Part shown: in pieces, positions 29,208 to 40,255 of the stretch
Numbering within the stretch: position 1 is the first letter of the stretch
Layout: each line of letters opens with the position of its first letter
NCBI RefSeq assembly: GCF_963678635.1
Contig: NW_026971690.1
Coordinates: forward strand, 1 to 64,000
Direction: 5' to 3'
Source: Symsagittifera roscoffensis
Lineage: Eukaryota; Xenacoelomorpha; Acoela; Convolutidae
DNA: 64,000 nucleotides
Notes under the pieces: model-generated
What the model saw: the letters and a program-made list of their open reading frames with translations, nothing else
Databases searched by the model: none
Told to the model about the DNA's origin: nothing
Program-made: the position numbers and the translations under genes

Positions 29208-30367
29208 TACTCGACGCCCGACATACCTTAGTTCGTTTGTTGGCCCGCAGCCTCCACCATAAGCATTTTCATCAAGGATTAGATTACATGCGCTCCGTTT
29301 TAAATATGAAATATGCAATACTTGGGTTGCGTCGACTACTGCGGTCTATCGAAAATCAATGTGTAACATGCCGTAAACGCAAAGCAAGCACCATCCAGCC
29401 AATTATGTCCGATTTACCGGTCGAACGTCTCGGATACAAGCAACCACCCTTCAATCATACGGGTGTGGATTACTTTGGACCGCTTTACGTTCCGGTTCGC
29501 AGAAGCACGGAAAAAAGATGGGGATTTCTTTTTACTTGCCTCACCACCAGGGCTGTACACCTTGAGATTGTACCGTCTCTGGACACCAGTTCGTGTGTCA
29601 TGGGCATTGAACGGTTCGTTGCGCGCCGTGGTACGCCAAGCACAATCTGGTCGGATAATGGCACGAACTTCGTTGGTGCGGAAAAGGAATTACTTGCCTG
29701 CATCAAGAGCTGGAATGGCGTGGCTCCGACCATTTTTGCACATAAAGGTGTTACTTGGAAATTTAACCCGCCAGGCGCACCCCATCATGGCGGCTCCTGG
29801 GAACGCCTCGTCCGAAGCGTGAAGCGCGTGCTGTACGATATCCTAGGCAGTAGGCGAGTCACTGAAGAGGTGTTAGGAACAACACTCTGCTTAGTTGAAC
29901 AGGCTTTGAATTCGAGGCCAATCACTCCCGTTAGTACCGATTCACGTGAGTTAGAAGCGTTAAACCCAAACCATTTTTTGCTTGGACAACATGCCACAAG
30001 CTTTCCTTCGCTTTTACCCGGGGAGCACTTCGATCACAAGAAAAGGTACGTGCGAGCGCAGTCATATGCTAACGCGATTTGGTCTCGTTGGCTTCGAGAA
30101 TATGTTCCCTCGCTGAATAAGCGTGTCAAGTGGCACACTCATTCTGACTTCACTCTTAAAACAGGCGATCTCGTGTGGGTGATTGAGCCCGATAGTCCGC
30201 GTGGGTACTACCCTCTCGCCCGAATCGTGAAGCTAAACTACGGACAGGACGGTTGCGCTCGATCCGCCCTTGTTAAGACCGCAACCCGTGAAGTCACTCG
30301 GCCGACCGTTAAGCTCGCTCCGGTTCTTCCTTCTTCAGGGGGGGAGGATGTTGCAATGCAAATGTAG
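29207..30367 (+). CDS. Integrase of the Pao element, in the -1 frame relative to Gag-Pol
   Basis: The continuation of Pol in another frame, open from about 29207. The N-terminal H-H-C-C zinc-binding region (HHKHFHQG, then CVTCRKRKA) is followed by the rve catalytic core with GVDYFG (Asp), SDNGTNFVG (Asp) and GGSWERLV (Glu), then a C-terminal module with TGDLVWVIEPDSPRG and YPLARIV. It ends inside the 3' LTR, with the stop at 30365-30367, as is common for elements whose purine tract lies in the coding region. Without frameshifting this part is not joined to RT, so this copy would need the base restored or an unusual frameshift to make integrase. Confidence 0.9.
   Translation: MLDARHTLVRLLARSLHHKHFHQGLDYMRSVLNMKYAILGLRRLLRSIENQCVTCRKRKASTIQPIMSDLPVERLGYKQPPFNHTGVDYFGPLYVPVRRSTEKRWGFLFTCLTTRAVHLEIVPSLDTSSCVMGIERFVARRGTPSTIWSDNGTNFVGAEKELLACIKSWNGVAPTIFAHKGVTWKFNPPGAPHHGGSWERLVRSVKRVLYDILGSRRVTEEVLGTTLCLVEQALNSRPITPVSTDSRELEALNPNHFLLGQHATSFPSLLPGEHFDHKKRYVRAQSYANAIWSRWLREYVPSLNKRVKWHTHSDFTLKTGDLVWVIEPDSPRGYYPLARIVKLNYGQDGCARSALVKTATREVTRPTVKLAPVLPSSGGEDVAMQM
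30337..30348 (+). other. Polypurine tract of the Pao element
   Basis: Twelve purines (AGGGGGGGAGGA) directly abut the TG of the 3' LTR, the expected plus-strand priming site. The tract lies inside the end of the integrase frame. Confidence 0.85.
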
Positions 30368-30795
30368 AATAAAACAAGAGTATAGATGCATATAAAATAA
30401 GCACAGTTGGCCGAGTGGCCTAAGCTAACGCCGATTATATGTGTGAAATAACAGTTGACGTAGGTTCGAGTCCCCCACCTGCCCATGTATTAATATACTA
30501 AAAACGGGGGTTACATCCTATTTTAACTGTTTTTTGGTTCTAATTCGGTTCAGCCTTGATTAAGGTTGACCGCCAAAAAGAGCAATTTGTCTCAAGGACA
30601 TTACCGACCGGTTCTTGTGGCTAGCTTGCGCCGATTTGTACCAAAAACGGTCAGAGGCTAAAAATGTTGTATGATGTCCTGATCAATAGAAAAATACCGA
30701 AATTTATCTATTGCTTGAGTTATTTACCGATAAATATCTCTTATTAATTTACGAATTTGGATTCAATTATTTTCGTTTGGAGATTAGCGAGCATA
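30349..30795 (+). repeat. 3' LTR of the Pao element (447 bp)
   Basis: Apparently identical to the 5' LTR, including the A box (30408-30418) and B box (30463-30473). It is followed directly by the target duplication AATGT at 30796-30800. Its first 19 bases code the last residues and stop of the integrase. Confidence 0.95.
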
Positions 30796-30800
30796 AATGT

Positions 30801-32650
30801 CACTTTCTTGCTTTTGTTCTTCAAGGATGTCTCGTTCATCGCGTGTCCTGGAATACTGTTGACAATGAAATAGAACGTTTCGCGATGCATTGGTCTGCTG
30901 CCCTCGGATTTGAATTCTTTGCTTCTCTTACTTGGTAAGATTCTTCAGGTTTCTGAATTTCGCTTGAGAGATCTTGTATGATCAACATACCTCTAGCTCA
31001 ACCTTTATGTTCATACTCGCGAAAATCCTTATAACATAACGCGAGACTTGTTTTGCTTGAATGTTTTTCTGACCAGGTTGGACTTATCCTTCCATTTCAA
31101 ACGTGCCCTTGATGTAGTACTCCTGAGATTGCTAGACTGAGGCATCGGTATCTAGAACGTTTGTGCCATTTTCCGTTGGGATCCCCGAGACCAGGACTTC
31201 ACACAACTCTATCTTGATTTTCCGGAAAATTTCCTCGGCTTAACAGTTCCGGGTTAATTTCTTAGTGTTGTGTGTCATCAATTGCTGGTTGGGATACAAA
31301 CTGTCAGCATGCCCCTATATGAACTCCCTGAAGCAGTTCACGAAGCCGGTGAACTCATAAGCTAGTGTTCCGTCTTGTGTAATTTCTAAGTTAAGACAAC
31401 CCCTCTTGCATATGCATTCGTCCTTATGCCCTGTTTGTCTACAAGTCTCCCCGAAATTTTTAAAAGTATCATAGGATTTCGAACTTTGATAGTTTATACT
31501 TTATGCCTGCCCTTTTTAATGAAAGCAAATGACAGCTAGACACTCGATGTGATCACTGAGTGTTGATGTTGCAATTAGTATGTCATTTAAGTAACACATT
31601 ATCACAGTGCCAAATTTTTTCATCGCAGCCTTTGCACAGCCCAAAAACATACTTTTTCAATGTAAAAGCCTTAATTCACCTAATTGTTTCTTTAATATCT
31701 TCATAACAAAAGAACCTCAAGGGATACTCGTTCTCTTCGAACATCACTACTCCGCAGGTCCACGACGGTGTTTTGGTTGGTTCTATCACATCATACTCTA
31801 GTACTGTTTCAATTTCTTCTCAACCCTTGTGGGGGTCTCTGGCCTCGCCCCTCCCTGAGCTTTACTGCCTCTTGCTCAGGCTGTGTTTAGAGAAAACGTC
31901 CTGGTTCTGTTCTAAAACCTCCTTAATGGCTTAGAAGTATTGTTCGTCCGTATTTTTCCCCCTTAAGCGTCTCTTTCAAATTCATGCAAAACTTTGGGCT
32001 CATGACTGTTTCCTATTTGTCAGACTCTTAGCTTGTTCTAACGTTGTTGTTGTAAACATATTTGTCGGAAGGGTCTTCTGAATACTGCTATCATCTCAAT
32101 TTATTGCCTCCACTGATCAAGATGCAATCAATATCATAAGCTTCTGATGATTTGTCAATTTCTAGCTCTCTATCGTGTCGTTTGAGTTTCGTTTCCACCA
32201 GCAATTCCAAGAGGTTTTCTTCTTCAATCTCGTTTTTGCTTGAGACATTCTCTTACTCTGTTTTCAAGCTCTCCTTGGACCATTTTTTTGTTCCGTAAGC
32301 TCGTTCAAGACTTACATTTCCCGTGATTGTTTTAAATGTCAACGTCTTGATTTTCTCCGTCAAGGATAACTCGTCATGGTGTGGACTGTAATTATTTTCA
32401 AGATTTTTTCTGCCGTGTCTTTCTGCTTTCTATTTTTCAGTATCCTGAACTCCGCTTGATGCACCTTCTTCTAGACTGTTCTAAACTTTTTTATCTAGAA
32501 ATTGTTTATGCTTGGAGTCCACCTTAAGACACTTTGCTCGACTTGTTTCCAGTAGCAACCTTTTGCTTGAATGTTTTCTCTGATCAACTTGGACGCCAGT
32601 GTTGTTTCATTGGTTAAATGTCTTCTCTTTATAGAAATTTGGCTGCCGTT
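30801..32650 (-). pseudogene. Decayed RT/RNase H of the old minus-strand Ty3-type element
   Basis: On the minus strand, 31.23-31.35 kb reads FTGFVNCFREFI, a stop, GHADSLYPNQQL, matching FLGFAKYYIEFIKGCADKVYPMHQF of the plus-strand relic. The region at 31.4-32.0 kb contains the N-terminal RT part (VIEPTKTPSWTCGVVMFEEN). It closely parallels 42.72-44.9 kb on the same strand. Stops and shifts are frequent, so it is not expressible. It is the continuation, beyond the Pao insertion, of the relic at 20.0-21.04 kb. Confidence 0.7.
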
Positions 32651-34700
32651 TTCTGTGTTGGCAGATCAAGATGCGGCGCTTTGAAACGAATCAATTTATC
32701 AAGCCATGGCATCCGATCAGATCCAGATGCTGTAGAGGCAGCCTTGACTAGGAAATCACCAAAGAGTGAACATCAGTTAATGAGCTTTCTCGGTTTCGCG
32801 AAATACTATATAGAGTTCATCAAAGGTTGCGCGGACAAGGTATACCCGATGCATCAATTTGTGAGACACAAGGGCAAGAAATTCACGTGGAACAACGCAA
32901 TAGAGAAGTCCTTTCAAAGAATAAAATGAGAGTTGGGTGAGGCTCCGTTATTGGGTATGCCTACAGAGGATGGCACATACGTCCTAGATACAGAAGCTTC
33001 AGTGGTCGCAATTTCTGGAATACTACATCAAGAGCAAGAATGGAACGGTCAGACTATCTTGAGACCAATAGCATGCGGGAGCAAAATCCTGAGCCACTTG
33101 GAGATAAAATACGGGGCCCCCATGCCGGAGATGATTGCGGTGGTCACCTTTGCGGAGAAATACAGGTTCAAACCGTTCAAACAACGGGTTGACAAAAGAG
33201 CACCCTCATGGCTGAAAACTTACTCAATGGATCAAAGTTACATCGGGAGATGGATAGCGCGACTAGAAGGTTATAACATGATAATTGAGCACTGGACCAG
33301 AAAAAAGCACCAGAATGCAGAAAGCTTGAGTAGGTAAACGGATATTTACGAGAGAAAATTGCAAAGGGAGTCTGACAGGCCTGAAAAAAGAGATGGATTT
33401 TCATTGATGGATAAGGAAACATATGACATCTTGCCACTCACGAGATGGCTCGACAAGTCAGGGAAACCAATCGGGGATCACCCAGAAGAACTCATTGAAT
33501 ACCAGGAGACAGAGATGCGAGGGAGACAATCGGAAATGCCGTTGGAAATCCTGCTCAATTCGAAACTAGTCAGAGAAACGTTGAAGCCGAAAGGTTACGA
33601 CACTGAGGAAGTTGAGGAAAGGAGAGCTTTAGTGGGACAAGATTTATTGAAATTGGTTCAAAAACTGACCGACAACAAACACTTGGACACCAATCAACTG
33701 AAAAATGAGCCAGAAATCATGATAATGAGGAGAACCAAAGTAGGCTCACGCAAAAATTGGCAATTGGAAGACAAAAATCTACAGTGTAAAGCGGTGGTGC
33801 GGACGTTAGTCGAGAATATGCCAGAGGAGATGTTCATGCAGACAACAACAAGGAGGAAAAAAAAATGTCATTCAAAGAGGAGGCTGAAGCAGATCAAGAG
33901 TCAGGGGAGTGATTGTTGAATGAAGTGGGAGAAATTTTGACCGGGGAGCCAGAACAAGCGGACAAATGCTCTATGGAAACTGATGACGAGCAAGAAAGCT
34001 TGTGCATGATACTTGCAGAAGCAAAGAGGAGGAATCAGGATAAAGAAATGCACAGGAACCCCTCGTTTGAAACTACATTTAGACTGTGATAATGCAAATG
34101 GTGGAGAAGATCTAGAAATGATAGCGGTATCAGGGAAACCCTTCAGGGAGTTGTCATGCAATTCGAACATTAGGACGAATCTAGAGTCCGAGAGTGCCAG
34201 GGAAATTTCGAGCAAGATAGCGCGTGTCAAACTGAGAGATGATATTCTAAGTCCAGGAGAGGGCAAATGATGGCACTGAAGTAGCATGTGAAGGCGAGGT
34301 ATAGGGGCTAATTTATCACACGGCGGATGACTTGGTGGCCTGCAAGAGAAGAGATGAAGAAAAAAACTTGACAAACATAACCTGATCATACTTCCCAAGC
34401 TGTATCAGTCGGAGGTGCTGTTCAGGTCGCATGATCAAATGGGGCATCAATGATTAGACAGGGTGCAACAAAAAGTACTACACCGGTTTAATTTGCCTGA
34501 AATGAGGAAGGCTTGCGAGAAATGGGTCAATGCATATTTGTCATGTTTGCAAGTGAACGACCCGAGGAAGATGAAGTTCTCACTCAAGTCGATGGAAAGC
34601 TCAAAAACCACTGAGGTCGTGCAGATAGACCACCAAAAATCTGCATGACAGAAACGGGATATACTTAGTTGAACAATTTTGAAGTGGTGCTCAAGAAAAT
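32651..34700 (+). pseudogene. Decayed Ty3-type pol: RT C-terminus, RNase H and integrase zinc-binding region
   Basis: The relic starts abruptly in RT (CGALKRINLSSHGI). EHQLMSFLGFAKYYIEF and GCADKVYPM follow, then RNase H with YVLDTEASVVAISGILHQEQ, ACGSKILSHLEIKYG and IARLEGYNMIIEHWTRKKHQ. After degraded sequence, 34.38-34.65 kb shows the integrase N-terminus: LPKLYQSEVLFRSHDQMGHQ, then ACEKWVNAYLSCLQV, an H-H-C-C zinc motif, ending VVQIDHQK before the catalytic core. The core, C-terminal module and macro domain are missing before the accessory ORFs begin near 35.07 kb. The orientation is opposite to the copies on its left. Confidence 0.8.
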
Positions 34701-35070
34701 GATGCTTTGCTCACTTGCTTAAGTAATGGACTGACTAACGAAAAAAAATCATATTTCCAAGACTGCTTAAATAAACTTTTTGAAATTTGTGAAAGGGTAT
34801 TATACTGATGGTAAGAAATTGATAGATTTAAACCTCGATTTTGTTTTCAGATTGAATTTTATTAATAATCAATAAGAATCAGACCGGGACAACTAAGTTT
34901 GAAGAACAAGAGTATCAGTGAGGATTTAGTATCAACAGGGGTTAGAACTTGGTACGGTAGTTCTTGAGTGATAATCTGGTACGGCACTTCTTGTGTGACA
35001 ATCTGGTACGGTACTTCTTGAGTGACAATCTGGTACGGTACTTCTTGAGTGGCAACCTGATTCGGCATTA
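34701..35070 (+). repeat. AT-rich junction and 27-bp minisatellite
   Basis: After AT-rich sequence a 27-base unit beginning GGTACGGTACTTCTTGAG is repeated four times (34951-34977, 34978-35004, 35005-35031, 35032-35058) with a degenerate fifth. Units differ at several bases each. On the minus strand the unit codes a nine-residue repeat of the VPYQIVTQE type in an open frame. It lies where the integrase core, linker and macro domain would be expected, so it marks a deletion or recombination point. Confidence 0.8.
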
Positions 35071-38000
35071 TCTTGAGCGCTCAGTAATCTCCAGTAAAGG
35101 CCGATCGCTTCTGCAAATTGATGCCAGCGGCATTGAAGAAGCGCAAGCTTATTGAGTTTAACAGGCGTCTGAGGGATCTGGACCATTCCCAGGTGGACAA
35201 GAGGATGGTGGTGATGCTGAATGCCATCTTGCAGCAATAATCGCAAGGAGAAGGTAGGGAGTCGGCCATGGAAGCGGTGCTCATGGTGGGATATACGTCG
35301 GATGGAATATCAAACCAGGAACAGACAATTGGCTGTCGTGGAGCACCGATGGGGGCTTGAGAGGATTTGACTTAGCAAGAAATCCTAGTTTGAGTAATAC
35401 CAGTGAATAAGGTGCTGGCGAAATTCCTCTTCCAACCAGGCGAGCCACAAGGATCGGGGCTCAGTCCAACAGCAAACCCGCGTCAATTATACGAGCTCAG
35501 CAGACGGAGGAGGCATACACCGATATCAGCCGACTTAATAGAGATTTGGAGAAGGCCCAGAAAGAACATGATCAAGCTACTCTGGATAAGGACCAATCTT
35601 CTATTGAAAAGGACAAGGCTGTACTTGAGAGGGACGTGGTCGAATTGGAACAAAACCGGAAGGTGCAGGAGACCACAGCAAACCGTGACCAGCTGAAGTC
35701 GGATTTTGAGCGATTGCTGGTGGCTAGATCAAGACCGGAGTCGAAGATGGGAGTGGATGAAGCACCCCGAGCGAGCGGTCGTTTTATTCTCGATAGTCAC
35801 GTATCGGAGCGGAAACCGCATACCTGGAGGAAGCAAAGGAAGCAACCGGTGAGAAAAGCCGTGATCTCCAACTATAAAAAGAATATTGAAGGAAGATACA
35901 ACCGACACCATAAGGAAGATTGGACGAGCGTCCAGTGCGAGAGGAGGGCGGCCTTCACCGATGCCTCTTGAGCGAAATACTTCACGAAGCCCAGAATACC
36001 CGAGGGTGCGGTTCACTTGATAATGGGGGACAGTCTCGTCAGGGTACTGACGATGATCCGAGCACAGTGGCATGTGAGAACCTTCAGTTTTTGAGGAGCC
36101 GCAAAGCCTCAAATGTTAGCTTAACTGGAGATGCTAGAGGTGAGGAAATTACACACGGTCACCATGATGTTGAGGACTTATGACGTTTCTCGAGGCGAGT
36201 CGAGGAAGATGATGAGGTTGCCAGAGAATATTTGCTACCTCTTGCAAGACGCGAGGATCTATTTGAATCCCACGATGCTCAAGATCTGCACGGTATCATA
36301 CAACATGATGTAGGATGAAAATGGAAAGAATGAGTGCGTCAGATCAATGGGGTGATGCGAGAGGTCCAGATGAACAGCCTCTTTCCCTTGAGATTGATTG
36401 ATGTTGCACAAATTATGGAGGATTTCATACCGGATGGCTGCTCCATTTCGATCGACATAAGAGTTTGTAATGGCTGAATAAGGTTTTCCAGGGAGACATC
36501 AACAGTCTAGGGTCGGCTTAGCTAGAGACCGGCCAATTCACTTTTGCTCTACCTCCGAGGCCTACTTTCTGCCCAGTAAGGACAGTGGAAGACAGATTAG
36601 GGGAGATGATAGATTTTAGAGATAGTTCAGCGAGCACCAAGAGCAGACAGCCGGGCTCCACAACCCTGGAAAAGGACTTGACGAGACCTCTACCCCGCAA
36701 AGTTCTGTAGTATCGTCAGTGGTGAGAGTGGAGAATGGTAACGAGAGCAAATCTTTGACGAAAATCCCCGGGGAAGCAAGCAAGGCCAGATAATTGAAGA
36801 GAGTGACGAACCTGGACATAGAAAAGTTGGCATGCAGTGTTGGAAGAGTTGATGAAGATTATGGAGCTCAAGAGCCTTTCTCATGAAGACTTAAACAGTC
36901 ACTATTGCGTGGACTGGCTGAAGTCGCACGAGGCTCATTTTTCTCGAGAAAGAACCCTGGAGACGGCGGATTTGACAGGCATCCCGAGGAGATCGATCTG
37001 TGGTCCGGTCAACTATCGACCTCTTAAAGCGCTGGGGATACCAGGCGTGATCGCGGAGCAACCGACACACCGGGCATAGCTAGAATCAGATTAGCAATAC
37101 CGGCACAATTGCGAGCAGTGGAAAATTTTCTTGATCCCAGGAGCATGGGACTTCCTGACACCGCGTATGCAGGACCGAAGTTGGCGGGGGACCCGAAATA
37201 CGGGGAGGAGTCTCAGTTGGCCAAGGCGCTAGCTGCCTATGATCTCCGAACCAAGGAGCTGCTAGAGTGGTGATCGTGGCGAGATCGGATTTCGCGGAAT
37301 GTCGCAGAAGCTGTTCTGGTCTGAAGTTTTGTGTACTTGTTCCATGGGCAGAACTCAACCAGATGTTGACACTGGTTGTAGCAGTGAATTCAGGGACGCC
37401 TTGTGAACCCGAATTGTTGCTGTTTGCAGGGATGAACGACCACCGGCACGCAGCAGGACTACTGGAACCCTTGAGGAATGGAAAGCCGACACCAAAGAAG
37501 ATCTGGGAGGCAGTACAGACGTTGTTCACCTCGATGAACGAGATACAGGAGTTGGTGGCGGCCGGACTGAGACTGAAGACGAAGGTGGTATTCACATCGT
37601 CACCTAGATACGCGAGCATGCCACCCGCTCTTAAATTTGTGTACGCGGTATTGGTTGCGGAAGGCAGCGGTTTGCGCATGCTGATGGGAGCTAAAATCGG
37701 AAGTGGTAGCAGCATGGGCGCACATGTATCGTACCCTCAAAATTTTTCTTAAACTGCCTAATATCTCGATTGTGTTGGACGAAGTGTTATGTTTGGAACT
37801 TTCAAATCTGGTCAGACAACTCAAGTTCAAGTCGGAGATAACGGAAGACCATCCGGTTATCAGCCACTTGACCGCGAGCTTATGGTTTTCGAGCCTTGAG
37901 CTCACAATCGTAGGCTCTACGAGTAGCTCAAGGCGGCCCATACATGATTGGAGTAACGTAGCGGGAGCGGAGAAGCAGCTGGAGTCGTTGGTGTATCGCC

Positions 38001-38400
38001 TGAAACAAGAGAGAGGAAGATGGCCGTACCTGACGTCGAGACTAGAGAGCGTGATTGACAAGACAAACGAAACGGAACCCCCATTGATAAAGCAGGTGTG
38101 GGAGTTTATGCAACACCAACTTGAACTGGCCAAAAAGAAGGGATTGACGGTGGGAACGTTCGTCTCCTGAGAGAACGAAACGACCATTACATGTTTTTGG
38201 AGGGATCACGCCACGGGAAACTTGAGGACAAGAAAAGCATACAAAATTCTGGGATTCTTGAGCCCGTGTTAGGGAAAGAAATACATGGAAGGAATGTTCT
38301 CCGCGGGGAAGACACTCTTCGACACGTTTATTCAGGACCTCTTGAATATGTCGATCAACCTATTACTGGCCTTATATCTGGTGTTTCCGAGTTACCTTTT
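35071..38400 (+). pseudogene. Decayed SGNH accessory protein
   Basis: It matches the 1259-aa protein of the left element in order. A coiled-coil with charged heptads lies at 35.5-35.75 kb. SGNH block I is kept as LIMGDSLVRVLT near 36.03 kb, while block III is altered (LRTYDVS near 36.18 kb where the intact copy has LGTNDVS). The second SGNH-like domain is at 37.27-37.75 kb with LLFAGMNDHRHAAG, and VLDEVLCLELSNLVRQLKF and the following helical part are at 37.75-38.17 kb. At 38.30-38.40 kb the sequence runs on without a break into the homologue of the next accessory ORF. Several frameshifts and stops break the rest. Confidence 0.8.
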
Positions 38401-40255
38401 CAATATGGGCCCGGCCTTTATGTTCAGCAGGGGTTTCAAGACCCTCAGGATTGATGGATACATGACACTGATCCTTCGGACACATTGGAATCTGGCGTTA
38501 TTCCACCGTCTGATGATGTATGTGGATCCGAAGTCCATGACTAGAACTCATCAAAGTCTTGAGATGTACTCCTACAAGTGCGCCGCAGGGTTGAAGACCC
38601 TTTTAGTGGAAAACCTCTTGATGCAGAAGGCAGAATAGACACCTGACAGGGGAAGAGACGAACCCTAAGACTAGAAAACAATTCAAGGAAATGAATGGGG
38701 CCATGCACCTCCTGAATGATCTATGCTTGGCGATGCGATCGGACCCCATAGGGGTAGTCAGAGGACTGGGAGAGGTGGTGACCTGCATCTATGGACGGCA
38801 GTAACCTATTCCTTCCACGATCCCCTGCTAACGGCTTACCCACACTCGGTAGTGCATGTGTGCTTGATTGGACGGGACGGCACTGAACTGGTGCAAACAA
38901 TGGCACTTGAGAACCCAGATGAGCGAGAGGGTGCTATTTGGGAAAGGTAAACACCCCGAGTTGATGTTGTTGAAGTTTAGAGGCCAGTTGCATTGTAGGA
39001 TGGGTGGAAAACGAGAAGGACCGATCGAGGCCTATCCAAACTTTTGGAACCTGAGCCCCCTACAAAAGCAAGCCACAGAAATCTTGAGTAAACCGGCTTA
39101 GACGGAAGCCTTTGGCCTGATAAGAAAAGAACTACAGATGATTCTAGAGCGGGAAGGGCTGCCGGCCACCCTCCCGGAGTCTCCAACTGTGAGACGATGA
39201 CTTTGGGAATGAACAATCCGATGCTGGTACCGCCAGTGCCAACTAGAGAGGTTGTGGAGCAACAACAAAGAGTATTCATGCAAGGCTGGGATCCCCTGTT
39301 TATTGGGTACTCTGCGGCTGCATTTTTCCACTCGAGCGAGATCAAAATAAAAATTTGGACGACCGAGGCCAAGAAAATGAGGGGTCGATGCCACCGAAGT
39401 GTGATGTACGAGAAGTGAAGAAAATGTTTGAGAGGCCGGGTTCGAGAAGAAAGACCCAGTATATGATGATGCACGGATGATTGTTGAGGAAGGGCACCTG
39501 GGTCTAAAGGCAGAATCAAGATGCAGCCCGAGGAGGCATCTGGCACTTTACGGACTGGAGGAATTGGAACTGCAAGAGGAGGATGTAGGCTTGATGCGGC
39601 TGGCGCTCTCTATGTGTCCCTAACGAAGTATAAGGAGCAGGACCCAGTCACGCCTTCACCTCTGTCGATCGACACTCCTGGAAACAAAAGAAATCTCCCA
39701 GTAGAAAGCAGGTTTGAGGATGTCCTGAACTGACAGAAAGGGAAAAATGGAAGAAGCTCTCAGTGAAATCTAGGAGGACATAGATATCGGGGCAACCCCA
39801 ACAGAGGAAACAGTGCCTGGGAATTACAGTCCTGGCACCGCGCGTGAATTGCTCCAGGACTTGAGTGGTGAAGAGTGGGCAGATACAGCGACGCCACTTT
39901 TGGGATCTCCTCGGAAGAATCTGCAATTACAGCTTGGGAGTCAACCAGCGGACATAGGCATAGTGTTCTTGAGAAGTGATAGCAAGGAGAATAATACATT
40001 CGAGGGGCAAAAAACGTTGTTCTTGAACCCCTGGATCAGGAAAGGTGGCAAAATTTCTGAGTGGAATTCAATCAGAAGATGGAGCGGAAAGTAGATGTCG
40101 AAGAGTTCAAGGAGGAACTGTAGGACAAAGTGGTGGAGTTCGGAAAACCTACCTTGATGGTAACTGGGCTGGACAAGATGGCAAGTGAGAAATTGCTCAG
40201 CAAAAATCCATATCCGGGAAACGAGGCCGAACACCGAGCCCAAATCTTGTAAAGA
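38401..40255 (+). pseudogene. Decayed homologue of the 571-aa accessory protein
   Basis: Matches in order: GPAFMFSRGFKTLRIDGYM (38.41-38.46 kb) against GPANLFTQALADLRLDGLL; ALNWCKQW and LHCRMGGKREG (38.88-39.02 kb) against VLNWVEQS and FKCRMGREDLS; LGMNNPMLVPP and DPLFIGYSAAAFF (39.20-39.33 kb) against LGVTSPIIAPR and EPRFIGWNVAAAH. The C-terminal third, acidic in the intact protein, is recognisable only by position. The first block is in one frame with the end of the SGNH homologue, which bears on the ORF junction at 5.88 kb. Confidence 0.75.

Larger units (their letters stand above)
21044..30795 (+). mobile_element. BEL/Pao LTR retrotransposon, full length, 9752 bp
   Basis: Complete element with 447-bp LTRs at both ends, flanked by the 5-bp target duplication AATGT (21039-21043 and 30796-30800). 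The paralogous locus at about 42.70-42.74 kb is an empty site, which confirms both boundaries. Internal order: primer-binding site, long leader with a possible SGNH-like ORF, gag with zinc knuckles, aspartic protease, RT, RNase H, then integrase in a shifted frame, purine tract, LTR. The protease-RT-RNase H-integrase order and the motif set are those of BEL/Pao. The LTRs appear identical, so insertion was recent. One frameshift separates RNase H from integrase. Confidence 0.95.

Noticed and set aside
34951-35058. CRISPR-like array
   Set aside because: The 27-bp units are directly contiguous without spacers and the context is eukaryotic transposon DNA; this is a minisatellite.
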